From positions 34,631-98,630 of the forward strand of contig NZ_FOAB01000011.1 of assembly GCF_900109375.1 (NCBI RefSeq): a stretch of DNA of 64,000 nt, given 5' to 3'. The position numbers were made by a program, and so were the translations under genes. The notes under the pieces are model-generated. The model had not been told where the DNA came from and made no database searches. It was given only the letters and a program-made list of their open reading frames with translations. Of this stretch, positions 10,632 to 19,773 are shown in pieces (within the stretch, counting starts at the first letter, position 1; every line of letters starts with the position of its first letter). Origin of the DNA: Aquimarina amphilecti (GTDB lineage Bacteria > Bacteroidota > Bacteroidia > Flavobacteriales > Flavobacteriaceae).

Positions 10632-10668
10632 ATAAAGGAGAACGATTAAGTTCTCCTTTATTTTTTTA
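10632..10668 (+). terminator. intrinsic terminator after the M16 peptidase gene
   Basis: A 12-bp stem (10632-10643 with 10650-10661, core AAAGGAGAAC/GTTCTCCTTT) with a 6-nt loop is followed by TTTTTTTATT. The opposite strand has only a poor T-run, so it mainly serves the forward gene. It lies in the gap to a convergent gene. Confidence 0.85.
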
Positions 10669-11016
10669 TTGACTATTATGTTTGATTTTTATTTTTTGTA
10701 TTAGTCCGCAAACGTATTTTTTAAACTCCATATTTCTTATTCCATAACCATCCAATCCAATTAGTTCAACATTCTTCGAATCTCTTGATATCAATTGTAT
10801 ATAAAACAAAGAATATCCATCTCGTTTAAACCAAATTTCATTTTCTTTTCTTAAAATCTGATAAGAACTACACTCTTCAGAAAAAGGTGATTCTTTAATC
10901 AAGGAATAATTTTCATAATTAATGCACTCATAGTGTTGTTCAATTTTGGCCCAATATGATTGATAATATATTACTATTATAGTAACAATTATGATTAGTA
11001 AAATAATTGCTAACAT
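10666..11016 (-). CDS. hypothetical single-pass membrane protein
   Basis: A 116-residue product with an N-terminal membrane segment (LAIILLIIIVTIIVIYY) followed by a mixed polar domain containing one Cys pair region (CINYENYSLIKESPFSEEC). I do not recognise a family. It lies 25 bases downstream of the YwqK-like gene on the same strand and may be cotranscribed with it. Confidence 0.5.
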   Translation of the reverse strand: MLAIILLIIIVTIIVIYYQSYWAKIEQHYECINYENYSLIKESPFSEECSSYQILRKENEIWFKRDGYSLFYIQLISRDSKNVELIGLDGYGIRNMEFKKYVCGLIQKIKIKHNSQ

Positions 11017-11041
11017 GATTTGTGAGTTTTTGGAAGTAATA

Positions 11042-11617
11042 TTAATAATTCCCGATAGATTGGTTAACAGAAAAGAAGTTTATATCCTGTAATGTGTTAT
11101 TTAGAATTACTTCTTTCTGTTCTTTATCATTTTCGAATGTTACCATTTTTTCTAATCGTCCTGATTCATTATAAACTTTCCATGTGCCTTGTCTTTTGCC
11201 TTTAGTAAAAAAGCCATCAATTTTTACCTTCCCATTAGAGTAAAAAGCTTTCCAATTCCCATCTTCATTACCATTATTATAATTTTCGACAAATATTAGT
11301 CTTCCTTTTTTATCATAAATTTTCCATTCTCCATGAATTTTATCGTTATTAAATTCCCCTTCCTTTTTTAGTTTGCCGTTTGTGTGAAAGAATTTCCATG
11401 CTCCATTTAGTTTGTTGTTACGAGTTTCTCTAATTTCTTTAATGGAACCATTATTATAATAATAAGAGTTTTGATTAGTTATTGATTTTACTATGTTTTT
11501 AGATGTTGTGCCATTAGCGGTAGTTGTATCAACTAAAGTGGTTGACTGTTGTGCATGAGCTTTAGAAAGAAACAGTAAGCTCAAAGAAAATATTGTTTTA
11601 AGAAGTGTGCTTTTCAT
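11042..11617 (-). CDS. YwqK/MORN-repeat family secreted protein
   Basis: Five or so MORN-like repeats of the pattern G.WK.Y...G.L...G.F..G (for example GAWKFFHTNGKLKKEGEF, then HGEWKIYDKKGRL and QGTWKVYNESGRL) cover residues 65-165, as in proteins annotated as toxin-antitoxin YwqK-family antitoxin. No toxin partner is adjacent, so that name should not be taken as function. I chose the ATG at 11617 rather than the upstream TTG at 11644 because it gives a clean signal peptide (MKSTLLKTIFSLSLLFLSKAHA). The product is probably periplasmic or surface exposed. Confidence 0.7.
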   Translation of the reverse strand: MKSTLLKTIFSLSLLFLSKAHAQQSTTLVDTTTANGTTSKNIVKSITNQNSYYYNNGSIKEIRETRNNKLNGAWKFFHTNGKLKKEGEFNNDKIHGEWKIYDKKGRLIFVENYNNGNEDGNWKAFYSNGKVKIDGFFTKGKRQGTWKVYNESGRLEKMVTFENDKEQKEVILNNTLQDINFFSVNQSIGNY

Positions 11618-12008
11618 AATAATAGTGCTTTTCGTTTTCGACAATACAAAGATTCGGATTTAAACTACCTTTTGTTACACCTCTTTTAGTGAAATTGTGC
11701 TCACTGTTTTCAGGGAATAGACATGTTTTATAATATTATAGGTAGTACAGAATATCAGCTCAAATAAGATTAAAAAAAAACAGTAATTTATTTGGGACAT
11801 TTATCCCTTTACTTAACAGTTATTTTCCTTAATAGATCTGGTGTTTTAGCTGTGTTAACTTATTAATCGGTACCTTAATTTTATAAAATCTTAGATTAAC
11901 ATATTATTACCATGTAATTATTAAGTAGTGTTTGATAGGATAAAAGGAATTCATAGAATAGTGTCAATGGATATGAATTGACTTTATGTTATTAAACAAG
12001 ATAGGGTT
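11618..12008. other. intergenic region between divergent genes
   Basis: About 390 bases hold the upstream regions of the YwqK-like gene (reverse) and the amidase-like gene (forward). A short inverted repeat GTCAAT/ATTGAC (11963-11982) lies near the forward start. No promoter can be assigned with confidence. Confidence 0.4.
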
Positions 12009-12827
12009 ATGAAAAAGACTGCGTATCAGAAAGAATTAGTAATAAAAGCTACTCAAAAAAGAGGAGGAATAAATAACAATAAAAAGGATGTGATGAAAAT
12101 TCAATCTTGGCTGACATTATTTTCTATTCCTAATCCAGGGAGTGGCACAGCTACGGAAATTGATGGTGATTTCGGCCCAGCAACAGAAAGAGCAATAAAG
12201 AATTTTCAGGAGTTTAAGAACATCACGAAAACAGGTGTTGTTGTTCAAGAGTTATTTGATATGCTATCTGCTAGTTTAAAAGAAGCTTTTGAAAAACCTT
12301 TGGTAAGTAACAGTCTGAGAGATTTGATAGTAGAGGCAGCAGAAAATCATTTACGTCAGCATCCTTTTGAGCTTAATATACAAGGGCAATCCAATAGTGG
12401 CCCTTGGGTGCGGAGTTATATGGATGGTCATGATGGCTCCCCTTGGTTTTGGTGTATGGGATTTGTACAAGCCATTCTTGATCAGGCCGCTAGCGCTATT
12501 GGTAAAAATTTTAAAACATTAATGCCGCTTACCTATAGTTGTGATACGGTAGGTAATACAGGTTTAGAAAAAAATGTACTTTCTAGATATCAAAAAATAA
12601 GAAGAGATCCCTCAATTATACAAAAAGGAGATGTATTTCTAATACAAAAATCACGTTTAGATTGGACTCATACAGGTATAATAACTGCTATAGAAGGTGA
12701 TGTTATAGAAACTATAGAAGGAAATACTAATCATCAGGGTTCTAGAAATGGAATAGCAGTTATGAAGAGAACTAGAAGCTTTAGAAGATCTAAAATAGAT
12801 GTATTCTCTATAGGGTCATTAATATAA
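12009..12827 (+). CDS. peptidoglycan-binding / CHAP-like cysteine amidase
   Basis: Residues about 25-85 form a PG_binding_1 domain (DVMKIQSWL, then IDGDFGPATERAIKNFQ). Residues about 105-245 resemble a CHAP or NlpC-like cysteine peptidase, with candidate nucleophile Cys149 in PWFWCMGF and candidate His221 in WTHTGIITAI. The motif EGNTNHQGSRNG is often seen in this family. There is no signal peptide, so it is either cytoplasmic or exported by a non-Sec route, unusual for a cell-wall enzyme. It sits 22 bases before an AAA ATPase of a type found with contractile injection systems and is probably in the same operon. The exact bond cleaved is unknown. Confidence 0.75.
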   Translation: MKKTAYQKELVIKATQKRGGINNNKKDVMKIQSWLTLFSIPNPGSGTATEIDGDFGPATERAIKNFQEFKNITKTGVVVQELFDMLSASLKEAFEKPLVSNSLRDLIVEAAENHLRQHPFELNIQGQSNSGPWVRSYMDGHDGSPWFWCMGFVQAILDQAASAIGKNFKTLMPLTYSCDTVGNTGLEKNVLSRYQKIRRDPSIIQKGDVFLIQKSRLDWTHTGIITAIEGDVIETIEGNTNHQGSRNGIAVMKRTRSFRRSKIDVFSIGSLI

Positions 12828-12849
12828 TTCTTATAACAACACATACTTA

Positions 12850-14193
12850 ATGAAAAAGACATTGGCTCAAAACACAATACATTTTGATAGTAAACTATCA
12901 TTTCTAAAGGAGGTTATAGAGTATCGCTTAAAAGATAACTATACCAATGAAATACCTGTGTTTCTGAAATTTGATAAAATTATGTCTGATGATTCTTTGT
13001 TTTCAAAATTTGTTAGAGAAAAGGAATTATCTCTAGAAGAAGTGATTACTTTATTGTTGGCTATTGTTCCTCATATTTCTCCTGATTTTTTTACAAAAAT
13101 TATATCCGATTTTTTGCCTAATGGAGGGGGATTACCTGATTTTGGTGGTGTGAAAGGTAAAAACCATAGGGGGATTATACCTACAGGAGAAACTGTACAA
13201 TTTATAGTGGCAGGTAGTGATATCCAAAAAAGAATGCAGCTCACTGAGATGTTCTATGAAGAGCATCTTTTTTTTAAGGAAGGAGTTCTGTATTTGGGTA
13301 CAGTTCCAATGGGAGAACCCAAAATGAGTGGACGCTTGATGCTGGCTGAAGAATATATAGAATTATTCACTACAGGAAACATTTTAAAGCCTTCATTAAG
13401 TAAGGATTTTCTAGCGGAGAGGATAGATACTCAATTGGATTGGGATGATTTGGTAGTACAAAATAAAACTTTACAACAGATAAAAGAGATCGAAGTTTGG
13501 TTAGATTACAACGATATTGTATTGAATGATTGGAATATGAAATCTAGAATCAAACCTGGTTATCGAATTCTTTTTTCTGGTCCTCCAGGAACTGGAAAAA
13601 CGTTAACGGCTACTTTATTAGGTAAATTCACAGGAAAAGATGTGTATCGCATTGATTTATCTATGATTGTATCCAAATATATTGGAGAAACTGAAAAGAA
13701 CTTATCTAAATTGTTTGATAAGGCTAAAAACAAATCTTGGATTTTGTTTTTTGATGAAGCAGATGCTATTTTCGGAAAACGAACCGATGTAAGAGATGCT
13801 CATGATAAGTATGCGAATCAAGAGGTGTCTTATTTACTACAGCGAATAGAAGCGCATTCGGGCTTGGTTATTTTGGCTACAAATTTTAGAAATAATATAG
13901 ATACCGCATTCACTCGTAGATTTCAATCTATTATAGAATTCGAAAACCCATCATATAAAGAAAGGTTATCACTTTGGAAGAAAAACTTACCGAATAAAAT
14001 TGCATTGGATAAAAGTGTTTCTTTAGAAGAAATCTCAAAAAAATATCCGCTTACAGGCGCAAATATTATAAATGTAGTACAATATATATGTCTTAAAACG
14101 ATAGCTTCTAAGCATAAGTCAATTCTTCTCGAAACTGTATTAGAAGGAATAAAAAAAGAATACCTAAAAGAAGGTAAAATGGTCAAGATATAA
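12850..14193 (+). CDS. Cdc48/FtsH-like AAA ATPase, resembling ATPases of contractile injection clusters
   Basis: The N-terminal 200 residues are specific and not a known enzyme domain to me. The AAA module spans about 205-440, with Walker A GPPGTGKT at 244-251, Walker B LFFDEADAIFGKR around 299-311, sensor 1 ILATN at 341-345 and arginine-finger candidates R357/R358. The layout (one AAA domain after a variable N-terminus, no protease domain) matches the ATPases of extracellular contractile injection clusters (Pvc15/Afp15 type), although many stand-alone relatives exist. Pairing with a signal-less cell-wall hydrolase supports a joint role, but no sheath or tube genes are in the window. Confidence 0.75.
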   Translation: MKKTLAQNTIHFDSKLSFLKEVIEYRLKDNYTNEIPVFLKFDKIMSDDSLFSKFVREKELSLEEVITLLLAIVPHISPDFFTKIISDFLPNGGGLPDFGGVKGKNHRGIIPTGETVQFIVAGSDIQKRMQLTEMFYEEHLFFKEGVLYLGTVPMGEPKMSGRLMLAEEYIELFTTGNILKPSLSKDFLAERIDTQLDWDDLVVQNKTLQQIKEIEVWLDYNDIVLNDWNMKSRIKPGYRILFSGPPGTGKTLTATLLGKFTGKDVYRIDLSMIVSKYIGETEKNLSKLFDKAKNKSWILFFDEADAIFGKRTDVRDAHDKYANQEVSYLLQRIEAHSGLVILATNFRNNIDTAFTRRFQSIIEFENPSYKERLSLWKKNLPNKIALDKSVSLEEISKKYPLTGANIINVVQYICLKTIASKHKSILLETVLEGIKKEYLKEGKMVKI

Positions 14194-14311
14194 GAGTTTA
14201 TAAACTATTCTTCTATGTTATTAACAATCATATAGATTAACACTCGGAAATCAATATTTTTAAAAGGGAATCATCCTTAGGGATGAAGAAAAGTTTAAAA
14301 TATATTGACAC

Positions 14312-15445
14312 ATGAATCGATTAGCTATTTTGTTTTCCTTGATGATTATTGGGGCTTGCAATACTTCAGAAACTAACTCTAATAAAGTAATAGAAGCACC
14401 TTTAGTTCAAGAGGGTATTTCTAAAATTGTTATAGAAAAACCTCTAAAATTAACTAAAGATCAAGCATCTAATCTAGCCGAATTGCCCTTAGCGTGCATT
14501 CATACAGAGTACCCAAATAAATTGGGACAAACCATAGGGAGCAAAGAAGATTTAGGAGAACCCAAAGTTTTGCATCCAGCCTTTTATGGATGTTTTGATT
14601 GGCATTCTGCAGTTCATGGACATTGGTCCTTAGTCAAGCTATTAAAATCTTTTCCAGAAATGGAAAAGGCTGCTGAGATAAAAGCTAAGCTGATTGAAAG
14701 TATTTCTAAAGAACATATAGAAGCTGAAGTGTTATATTTTAAAGGGAAGCACAATACATCATATGAACGAACATATGGATGGGCATGGTTGCTAAAGCTT
14801 GCCGAAGAAATCCATACTTGGGAAGATCCTATAGCAAAAGATTTGGAACAAAACTTACAGCCATTAACAGATGTTATAGTACAACGATATATAGAATTTT
14901 TGCCAAAATTGAAGTATCCAATAAGAGTGGGAGAGCATACTAATACAGCATTCGGATTATCTTTTGCTTTAGATTATGCGAATACGTTTGACAATGATAA
15001 GCTTAAGAATATTATCATTACTAGGGCAAAGGGATTTTATGGTAAAGATGCTGATTGCCCTATAGGTTGGGAACCTAGTGGATATGATTTCTTATCACCT
15101 TGTTTCGAAGAGGTAGATTTAATGAGAAAAGTATTAGATAAAACATCCTTCGATTTATGGATCAGTGATTTCATGCCACAACTTAAAAAGCAAGATTTTA
15201 AGATTAAAGTAGGGGAGGTTTCGGACCGTAGCGACGGAAAATTGGTACACTTAGATGGACTTAATTTTAGTAGGGCGTGGGTGTTATACGGATTAGCGAA
15301 TCAATATCCAGAATATGAACATCTTATCAATATTGCGAATCAACATGTGAAATATTCATTGCCAAATCTTGTGGGTGATAGTTATGAAGGAGGTCATTGG
15401 CTAGGATCTTTTGCAATTTATGCACTCGATGATCAATCTAAATAG
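14312..15445 (+). CDS. DUF2891 family lipoprotein
   Basis: A lipoprotein signal (MNRLAILFSLMIIGACNTS, Cys16) precedes a helical, probably alpha/alpha-barrel domain. Conserved-looking motifs include HPAFYGCFDWHSAVHGHW (about residues 89-106) and SYEGGHWLGSFAIYAL at the C-terminus. The aromatic and acidic-rich toroid is reminiscent of glycan-processing enzymes, but no activity is established. It is separated from the next gene by 49 bases and could be cotranscribed with the transporter and pxp genes. Confidence 0.8.
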   Translation: MNRLAILFSLMIIGACNTSETNSNKVIEAPLVQEGISKIVIEKPLKLTKDQASNLAELPLACIHTEYPNKLGQTIGSKEDLGEPKVLHPAFYGCFDWHSAVHGHWSLVKLLKSFPEMEKAAEIKAKLIESISKEHIEAEVLYFKGKHNTSYERTYGWAWLLKLAEEIHTWEDPIAKDLEQNLQPLTDVIVQRYIEFLPKLKYPIRVGEHTNTAFGLSFALDYANTFDNDKLKNIIITRAKGFYGKDADCPIGWEPSGYDFLSPCFEEVDLMRKVLDKTSFDLWISDFMPQLKKQDFKIKVGEVSDRSDGKLVHLDGLNFSRAWVLYGLANQYPEYEHLINIANQHVKYSLPNLVGDSYEGGHWLGSFAIYALDDQSK

Positions 15446-15494
15446 TGTAATCTCTCGAACTTCTTACATAACTAATAACTAAAAACATAAACAT

Positions 15495-16712
15495 GTGAAA
15501 AAATGGTTTTCTAATATCGGTCCAGGAACATTAGTAACTGCTGCTTTTATAGGTCCAGGAACTGTTACCGTCTGTACGTTGGCAGGTGTACAATTTGGGT
15601 ATTCTCTATTATGGGCTTTGGTATTGTCTATAATTGCCTGTATGGTGTTGCAAGAGATGTCGGCGCGTTTAGGAATTATTACCCAAAAGGGTCTAAGTGA
15701 AGTTGTAAAATCGCAATTCGATAATAAAATAGTAAGGTGGATACTAATAGGAGTGATTCTTTCTGCCATTTTTATAGGTAATGCTGCGTATGAAGCTGGT
15801 AATATAAGTGGAGGAGTATTGGGGTTGTCCACTATTTTAGGGTCTCCAACAGTTCAAATAGGTACTATTTCTATTAATTATATGAGTATTACTATTGGTA
15901 TAATAGCTTTTGTATTACTGTACATTGGTAATTATAAAGTTTTGGAACGTAGTTTAGTAGTACTTGTGTTATTTATGAGTATTGCATTTATCATTACCGC
16001 AATTGTTACAAAACCAGACCTTTCACTTTTGTTTAAAGGCTTTGTACCTGACTTATCCGCTGACAAAATACTCACTATTGTAGGGTTAATAGGAACAACA
16101 GTTGTACCCTATAACTTGTTTCTTCACGCATCAATAGTAAGTGAGAAATGGAAAACTAAAGAAGATCTCCCGGCAGCTAGAAAAGATACTATTGTTGCGA
16201 TAGTTTTAGGTGGATTGGTTTCTATGGCAATTATAATTGCAGGTGCAGCTATTCAACAAACAGAAGTTAATAATGCTGCTGATTTAGCAAAAGGACTTGA
16301 ACCAGTTTTTGGGTCTATGGCAAAATATGTATTATCATTAGGGTTGTTTGCGGCCGGAATTACTTCTGCGATTACTGCTCCTTTGGCTGCTGCTTATGTT
16401 GTAAAAGGATGCATGGGATGGCAAGATGGGCTAAAAAGTAATTCCTTTAGAGCTGTCTGGATGTTTATACTTTTTTTAGGTGTTTTATTTTCTTCATTAG
16501 GAATAAAATCGATAGTGATTATTCGATTTGCACAAATAGCAAATGGGCTTCTTTTGCCGATTATAGCAATCTTCCTTTTATGGGTTATGAATCAAAAAAA
16601 TATTTTGGGGAATTTTACTAATTCTTTAAAGCAAAACATTCTTGGCTTTTTGATAGTATTTATTACTTGCTTTTTAGGATTTAGAGGTGTTTGGAAAGTT
16701 ATTATAAATTAG
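15495..16712 (+). CDS. NRAMP-family transporter lacking the canonical metal-site motifs
   Basis: A polytopic protein of 405 residues, about 11 membrane helices, with the SLC11/NRAMP fold (GYSLLWALVLS and QEMSARLGIITQKGL are family hallmarks). The metal-binding DPGN motif of helix 1 is replaced by GPGT (residues 20-23). The MPH motif of helix 6 is replaced by VPY (204-206, in VVPYNLFLHAS). Metal transport in the usual way is therefore doubtful. It starts at GTG; an ATG two bases upstream is followed at once by TGA. It lies 30 bases before pxpA, and Bacillus subtilis ycsG is an NRAMP-family gene beside ycsF in the same setting, so import of 5-oxoproline or a related acid is a reasonable inference. 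Confidence 0.85.
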   Translation: MKKWFSNIGPGTLVTAAFIGPGTVTVCTLAGVQFGYSLLWALVLSIIACMVLQEMSARLGIITQKGLSEVVKSQFDNKIVRWILIGVILSAIFIGNAAYEAGNISGGVLGLSTILGSPTVQIGTISINYMSITIGIIAFVLLYIGNYKVLERSLVVLVLFMSIAFIITAIVTKPDLSLLFKGFVPDLSADKILTIVGLIGTTVVPYNLFLHASIVSEKWKTKEDLPAARKDTIVAIVLGGLVSMAIIIAGAAIQQTEVNNAADLAKGLEPVFGSMAKYVLSLGLFAAGITSAITAPLAAAYVVKGCMGWQDGLKSNSFRAVWMFILFLGVLFSSLGIKSIVIIRFAQIANGLLLPIIAIFLLWVMNQKNILGNFTNSLKQNILGFLIVFITCFLGFRGVWKVIIN

Positions 16713-16742
16713 TAAGAAAAATCTTTATAAAAAGTAGGAATT

Positions 16743-17474
16743 TTGAAAAAAATAATATTGAATTCTGATGTTGGAGAAGAGGCAGGTTTTGATGAAGAAA
16801 TAATGCCATATATATCATGGTGTAATATTGCGTGTGGAGTTCATGCGGGAAATGATAAGGTGATCCAGGAAACAATCGATTTGGCATTACGACATGAAGT
16901 AAAAATTGGTGCTCATCCATCGTATCCTGATCGTGAAAATTTTGGAAGAATTGTTATGGATATTTCTTATAGTGATCTTGTAGAAACTTTAACGACGCAA
17001 ATTCAAAAAGTAAAATCCTTTGTAGAAGAAAGAGGTGGTCGATTACATCATGTAAAGCCTCATGGCGCATTATATAATGAAGCAGTGAAAAATGAAGAGG
17101 TAGCAAATGCAATTATTCAATCTGTTAAAAATATCGATAAAAGTTTAGGTGTAATAACGACTAAAGAGTCTATGATTTCGTATCTTTGTAAAGATAATAT
17201 TGAGGTAAGGTATGAGGTTTTTGCAGATCGAAATTATAATGATGATTTAACTTTGGTTTCACGTTTTTTGAATAATGCAGTGTTGTTTAATTCGGAGGAG
17301 ATTTTGAATCATGTTTTAAAGATGGTTTCCGAAGGAAAAGTAAAAACAATAAAAGGAGTGGAGGTGCCAATTTTTTTTAACACAATTTGTGTGCACGGAG
17401 ATAATCCAAAATCTGTTGAAATTTTGGAGCACTTATATAAGGAGTTTGTGAAGCGAAATTTTGTATTGAAATGA
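16743..17474 (+). CDS. pxpA: 5-oxoprolinase subunit A (LamB/YcsF family)
   Basis: With PxpB and PxpC it forms the prokaryotic ATP-dependent 5-oxoprolinase, converting pyroglutamate to glutamate. Diagnostic motifs are LNSDVGEEAGFD at the N-terminus, NIACGVHAGND (34-44), HPSYPDRENFGR and VKPHGALYN (about 100-108). Translation begins at TTG, supported by AGGAA a few bases upstream and by alignment of the N-terminus with the family; there is no nearby ATG. It overlaps pxpB by 4 bases (ATGA), so the subunits are translationally coupled. Confidence 0.93.
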   Translation: MKKIILNSDVGEEAGFDEEIMPYISWCNIACGVHAGNDKVIQETIDLALRHEVKIGAHPSYPDRENFGRIVMDISYSDLVETLTTQIQKVKSFVEERGGRLHHVKPHGALYNEAVKNEEVANAIIQSVKNIDKSLGVITTKESMISYLCKDNIEVRYEVFADRNYNDDLTLVSRFLNNAVLFNSEEILNHVLKMVSEGKVKTIKGVEVPIFFNTICVHGDNPKSVEILEHLYKEFVKRNFVLK

Positions 17475-18205
17475 AGAGATCTGAGGTTGAATTTCAATAT
17501 AAACGTTATAGTGAGCAAGCAATTTTGATTCAAACTTTATCAAAAGTTGATGAAAATTTGCTAGAAACGCTGCTTTTTTATAAAAAATCCATTGAAAAAT
17601 ATTATGATAAACTAATAGTTGAAGTGATTTTATCATATAACTCGTTATTAATTTATTATGTATCCACTATAGAAGATGTCTATGGTGAGATTTTAACACT
17701 TAAATCGTTGTTTTCTGATGATGGTGAAATTCAGGTAATGAAAAAGCGTTTGTGGAAAGTGCCTGTTTGTTATTCGAATTCACTCGCTCCTGAACTCTCT
17801 TTGTTTGCGGCAAAAAAATCAATGAATATTGAAGAGATAATTTCATTGCACACTGCTCCAGTATATACTACACATTTTATTGGTTTTCTGCCAGGGTTTT
17901 TATATTTGGACGGATTGAATGAAAAATTGATTACTCCTAGAAAATCTACTCCTAGTCCGAAGTTGAAAAAAGGCTCTGTTGCTATAGGTGGAAATCAAAC
18001 TGGAATTTATCCGTGTGATAGTCCAGGTGGATGGCATGTGATAGGTTGTACACCTTTAGGTTTTTTTGATGTTAATATAGAAAAACCTTGTTTTGTGTCA
18101 CCTGGTGATAAAATTAAATTTGTATCGATAAAAGAAAATGAATATAACGATATTAGATTATCAATTTCAAAGTTGGATTATACACCAAAATTTGATTTAA
18201 TATGA
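17471..18205 (+). CDS. pxpB: 5-oxoprolinase subunit B (KipI-like)
   Basis: A 244-residue allophanate-hydrolase subunit 1 / KipI-type protein with the motifs FIGFLPGFLYLDGL, TPRKSTPSPKLKKGSV, GGNQTGIYP and SPGGWHVIG in the expected order. It is encoded between and overlapping pxpA and pxpC by 4 bases each. In Bacillus the homolog was first known as a sporulation kinase inhibitor, but next to pxpA and pxpC the enzymatic role is the likelier one. Confidence 0.93.
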   Translation: MKRSEVEFQYKRYSEQAILIQTLSKVDENLLETLLFYKKSIEKYYDKLIVEVILSYNSLLIYYVSTIEDVYGEILTLKSLFSDDGEIQVMKKRLWKVPVCYSNSLAPELSLFAAKKSMNIEEIISLHTAPVYTTHFIGFLPGFLYLDGLNEKLITPRKSTPSPKLKKGSVAIGGNQTGIYPCDSPGGWHVIGCTPLGFFDVNIEKPCFVSPGDKIKFVSIKENEYNDIRLSISKLDYTPKFDLI

Positions 18206-19053
18206 TGAGTAAAATGACATTATTGTCTTCAGGAATGTATACTACAATTCAGGATGGTGGGCGATTTGGTTACTCGAAATATGGTGTTCCAAAAAGTGGA
18301 GCAATGGATCTTCAGTCTTATTTTTTGGCGAATGCCATATTGGATAATGACAAAAAATGTGCAGTACTTGAGTGGGCAATGATTCCACCTATTTTAGAAT
18401 TTGAAGACGATACGGTGGTTTCAGTTACAGGAGCAATTTGTGTCCCGTTTTTGAATGAAATAAAGCAAAAAATGAATAGTCAAATACAAATTCGGAAAGG
18501 CGATGTTTTACGGTTAAAAAATGTGACAAATGGAGTGTATGGTTTTGTAGGAATAAAATTTGGTTTTCAATCCGAAATGCTTTTAAGAAGTAGATCTCAA
18601 TATAATGAGATTACATCTTTATCATCACTTCGTAAAAATGATCAAGTTTCTTTTAAAATAGTTGTCGATTTTTCGACATCTAATGCTTCGCTTTTTACAC
18701 CTCCTTTTTGGGGTAAAAAGGATCGAATTAATGTTTTCGAGGGCCCTGAATTTGATATGCTAACTGATCATCAAAAGCATCAGTTGTTAAATGCGAAATT
18801 TTCAATATCCAATACTAGAGATCGGATGGCGATTTTGTTAGATGGTTTGTTAGAAAATACATTATCTTCAATGTTATCATCACCTGTTTTACCAGGTACG
18901 GTTCAGTTAACTCCGTCGGGTCGGTTGATTGTTTTGATGAGAGACTGTCAAACTACTGGAGGATATCCCAGAATTTTACAATTAACAAAAGAATCTATTA
19001 ATGTTATCGCGCAGAAGCGAAGTGGTGAGTCCATAAAGTTTGATGTATTATGA
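18202..19053 (+). CDS. pxpC: 5-oxoprolinase subunit C (KipA-like)
   Basis: A biotin-dependent carboxyltransferase-like (AHS2/KipA) protein of 283 residues. Recognisable blocks are SGMYTTIQDGGRFGYSKYG at the N-terminus, PKSGAMD, VFEGPEFD and the C-terminal VQLTPSGRLIVLMRDCQTTG. It completes the PxpABC complex. The start could be the first (18202) or second (18205) of two adjacent ATG codons; both overlap or abut the pxpB stop. No strong terminator follows. Confidence 0.92.
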   Translation: MMSKMTLLSSGMYTTIQDGGRFGYSKYGVPKSGAMDLQSYFLANAILDNDKKCAVLEWAMIPPILEFEDDTVVSVTGAICVPFLNEIKQKMNSQIQIRKGDVLRLKNVTNGVYGFVGIKFGFQSEMLLRSRSQYNEITSLSSLRKNDQVSFKIVVDFSTSNASLFTPPFWGKKDRINVFEGPEFDMLTDHQKHQLLNAKFSISNTRDRMAILLDGLLENTLSSMLSSPVLPGTVQLTPSGRLIVLMRDCQTTGGYPRILQLTKESINVIAQKRSGESIKFDVL

Positions 19054-19371
19054 TTTTTTTTATTTAAGTGGTTACTATGCGGATTTTAGTAGTGTTTTTT
19101 TTGTTTTTAAATAAGTTGCTTTTGTGGTGTAATTAACTGATTAGTATGTAGGTGTTAATTACATTAGGGGTAAAATCACCTTATGTAGTAGGGGTAAAAG
19201 CCCCTTTTATTACTTTTTTTGTTTTTCCTTGTTAAGTGTTATTTATTTGAAAATCAAAACTTTAAGTGTACGGGTTTACCGTAGAATCATTCAGTTAAAG
19301 GGTGGCGTTGTTTGTGTAAAACTTAGATTTTTAAATATATTAGCAACAATAACCCAATAAATGATAATATT
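19054..19371. other. intergenic region with short direct repeats and a weak hairpin
   Basis: Two copies of TAGGGGTAAAA lie at about 19165-19175 and 19189-19199. The second can fold as AGGGG/CCCCT with a 6-base loop (19190-19205), followed 6 bases later by a broken T-rich stretch. It may be a poor terminator for pxpC. The remainder should hold the promoter of the next operon; I cannot place it. Confidence 0.4.
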
Positions 19372-19773
19372 ATGGCAAAAAAAGTACAAAAACCCCAAAA
19401 GTGTATTACCGAAAATGAAGCTAGGGAGCTTCATGATAATTGGTGTAAAAAAAGAAGTAAAAGATTACAGAAAAAATTAGGATTCGAGGATAAGCGAGAA
19501 TTCCATTGGTCTGTCGCTGAATTGGAAGAATATTTGGCATATGTAAAGCAGGAATCTGAAAAGCAAGGAATTAAGGATCCAGGAATCAGAGTGTATTTAG
19601 GTGCGTATTCGGAATCTAAATGTAAAATGAAGAAAGGGTATTCTACATTGTTTTTTGCTCCTACTGGATCTAGACCAGGAGCTTTTGGAAAAGATGGAGA
19701 AGATCCTGAGAATAATTATGGAATAGAACCTTTTAATCATAGTTCAGGAGGGCATCCACCTAATTCATATTAA
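19372..19773 (+). CDS. hypothetical protein, first gene of a sensory operon
   Basis: A 133-residue soluble protein, strongly basic at the N-terminus (MAKKVQKPQKCITENEAREL) and Gly/Pro/Asn-rich at the C-terminus (GSRPGAFGKDGEDPENNYG). No signal peptide, no membrane segment and no family that I recognise. Its stop codon overlaps the ATG of the next gene (TAATG), so its translation is coupled to the membrane protein and it likely acts with the kinase and regulator downstream. Confidence 0.6.
   Translation: MAKKVQKPQKCITENEARELHDNWCKKRSKRLQKKLGFEDKREFHWSVAELEEYLAYVKQESEKQGIKDPGIRVYLGAYSESKCKMKKGYSTLFFAPTGSRPGAFGKDGEDPENNYGIEPFNHSSGGHPPNSY

Noticed and set aside
11042..11617. Antitoxin role of the YwqK-like protein
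   Set aside because: The family name is historical; there is no toxin gene beside it and the protein carries a signal peptide.
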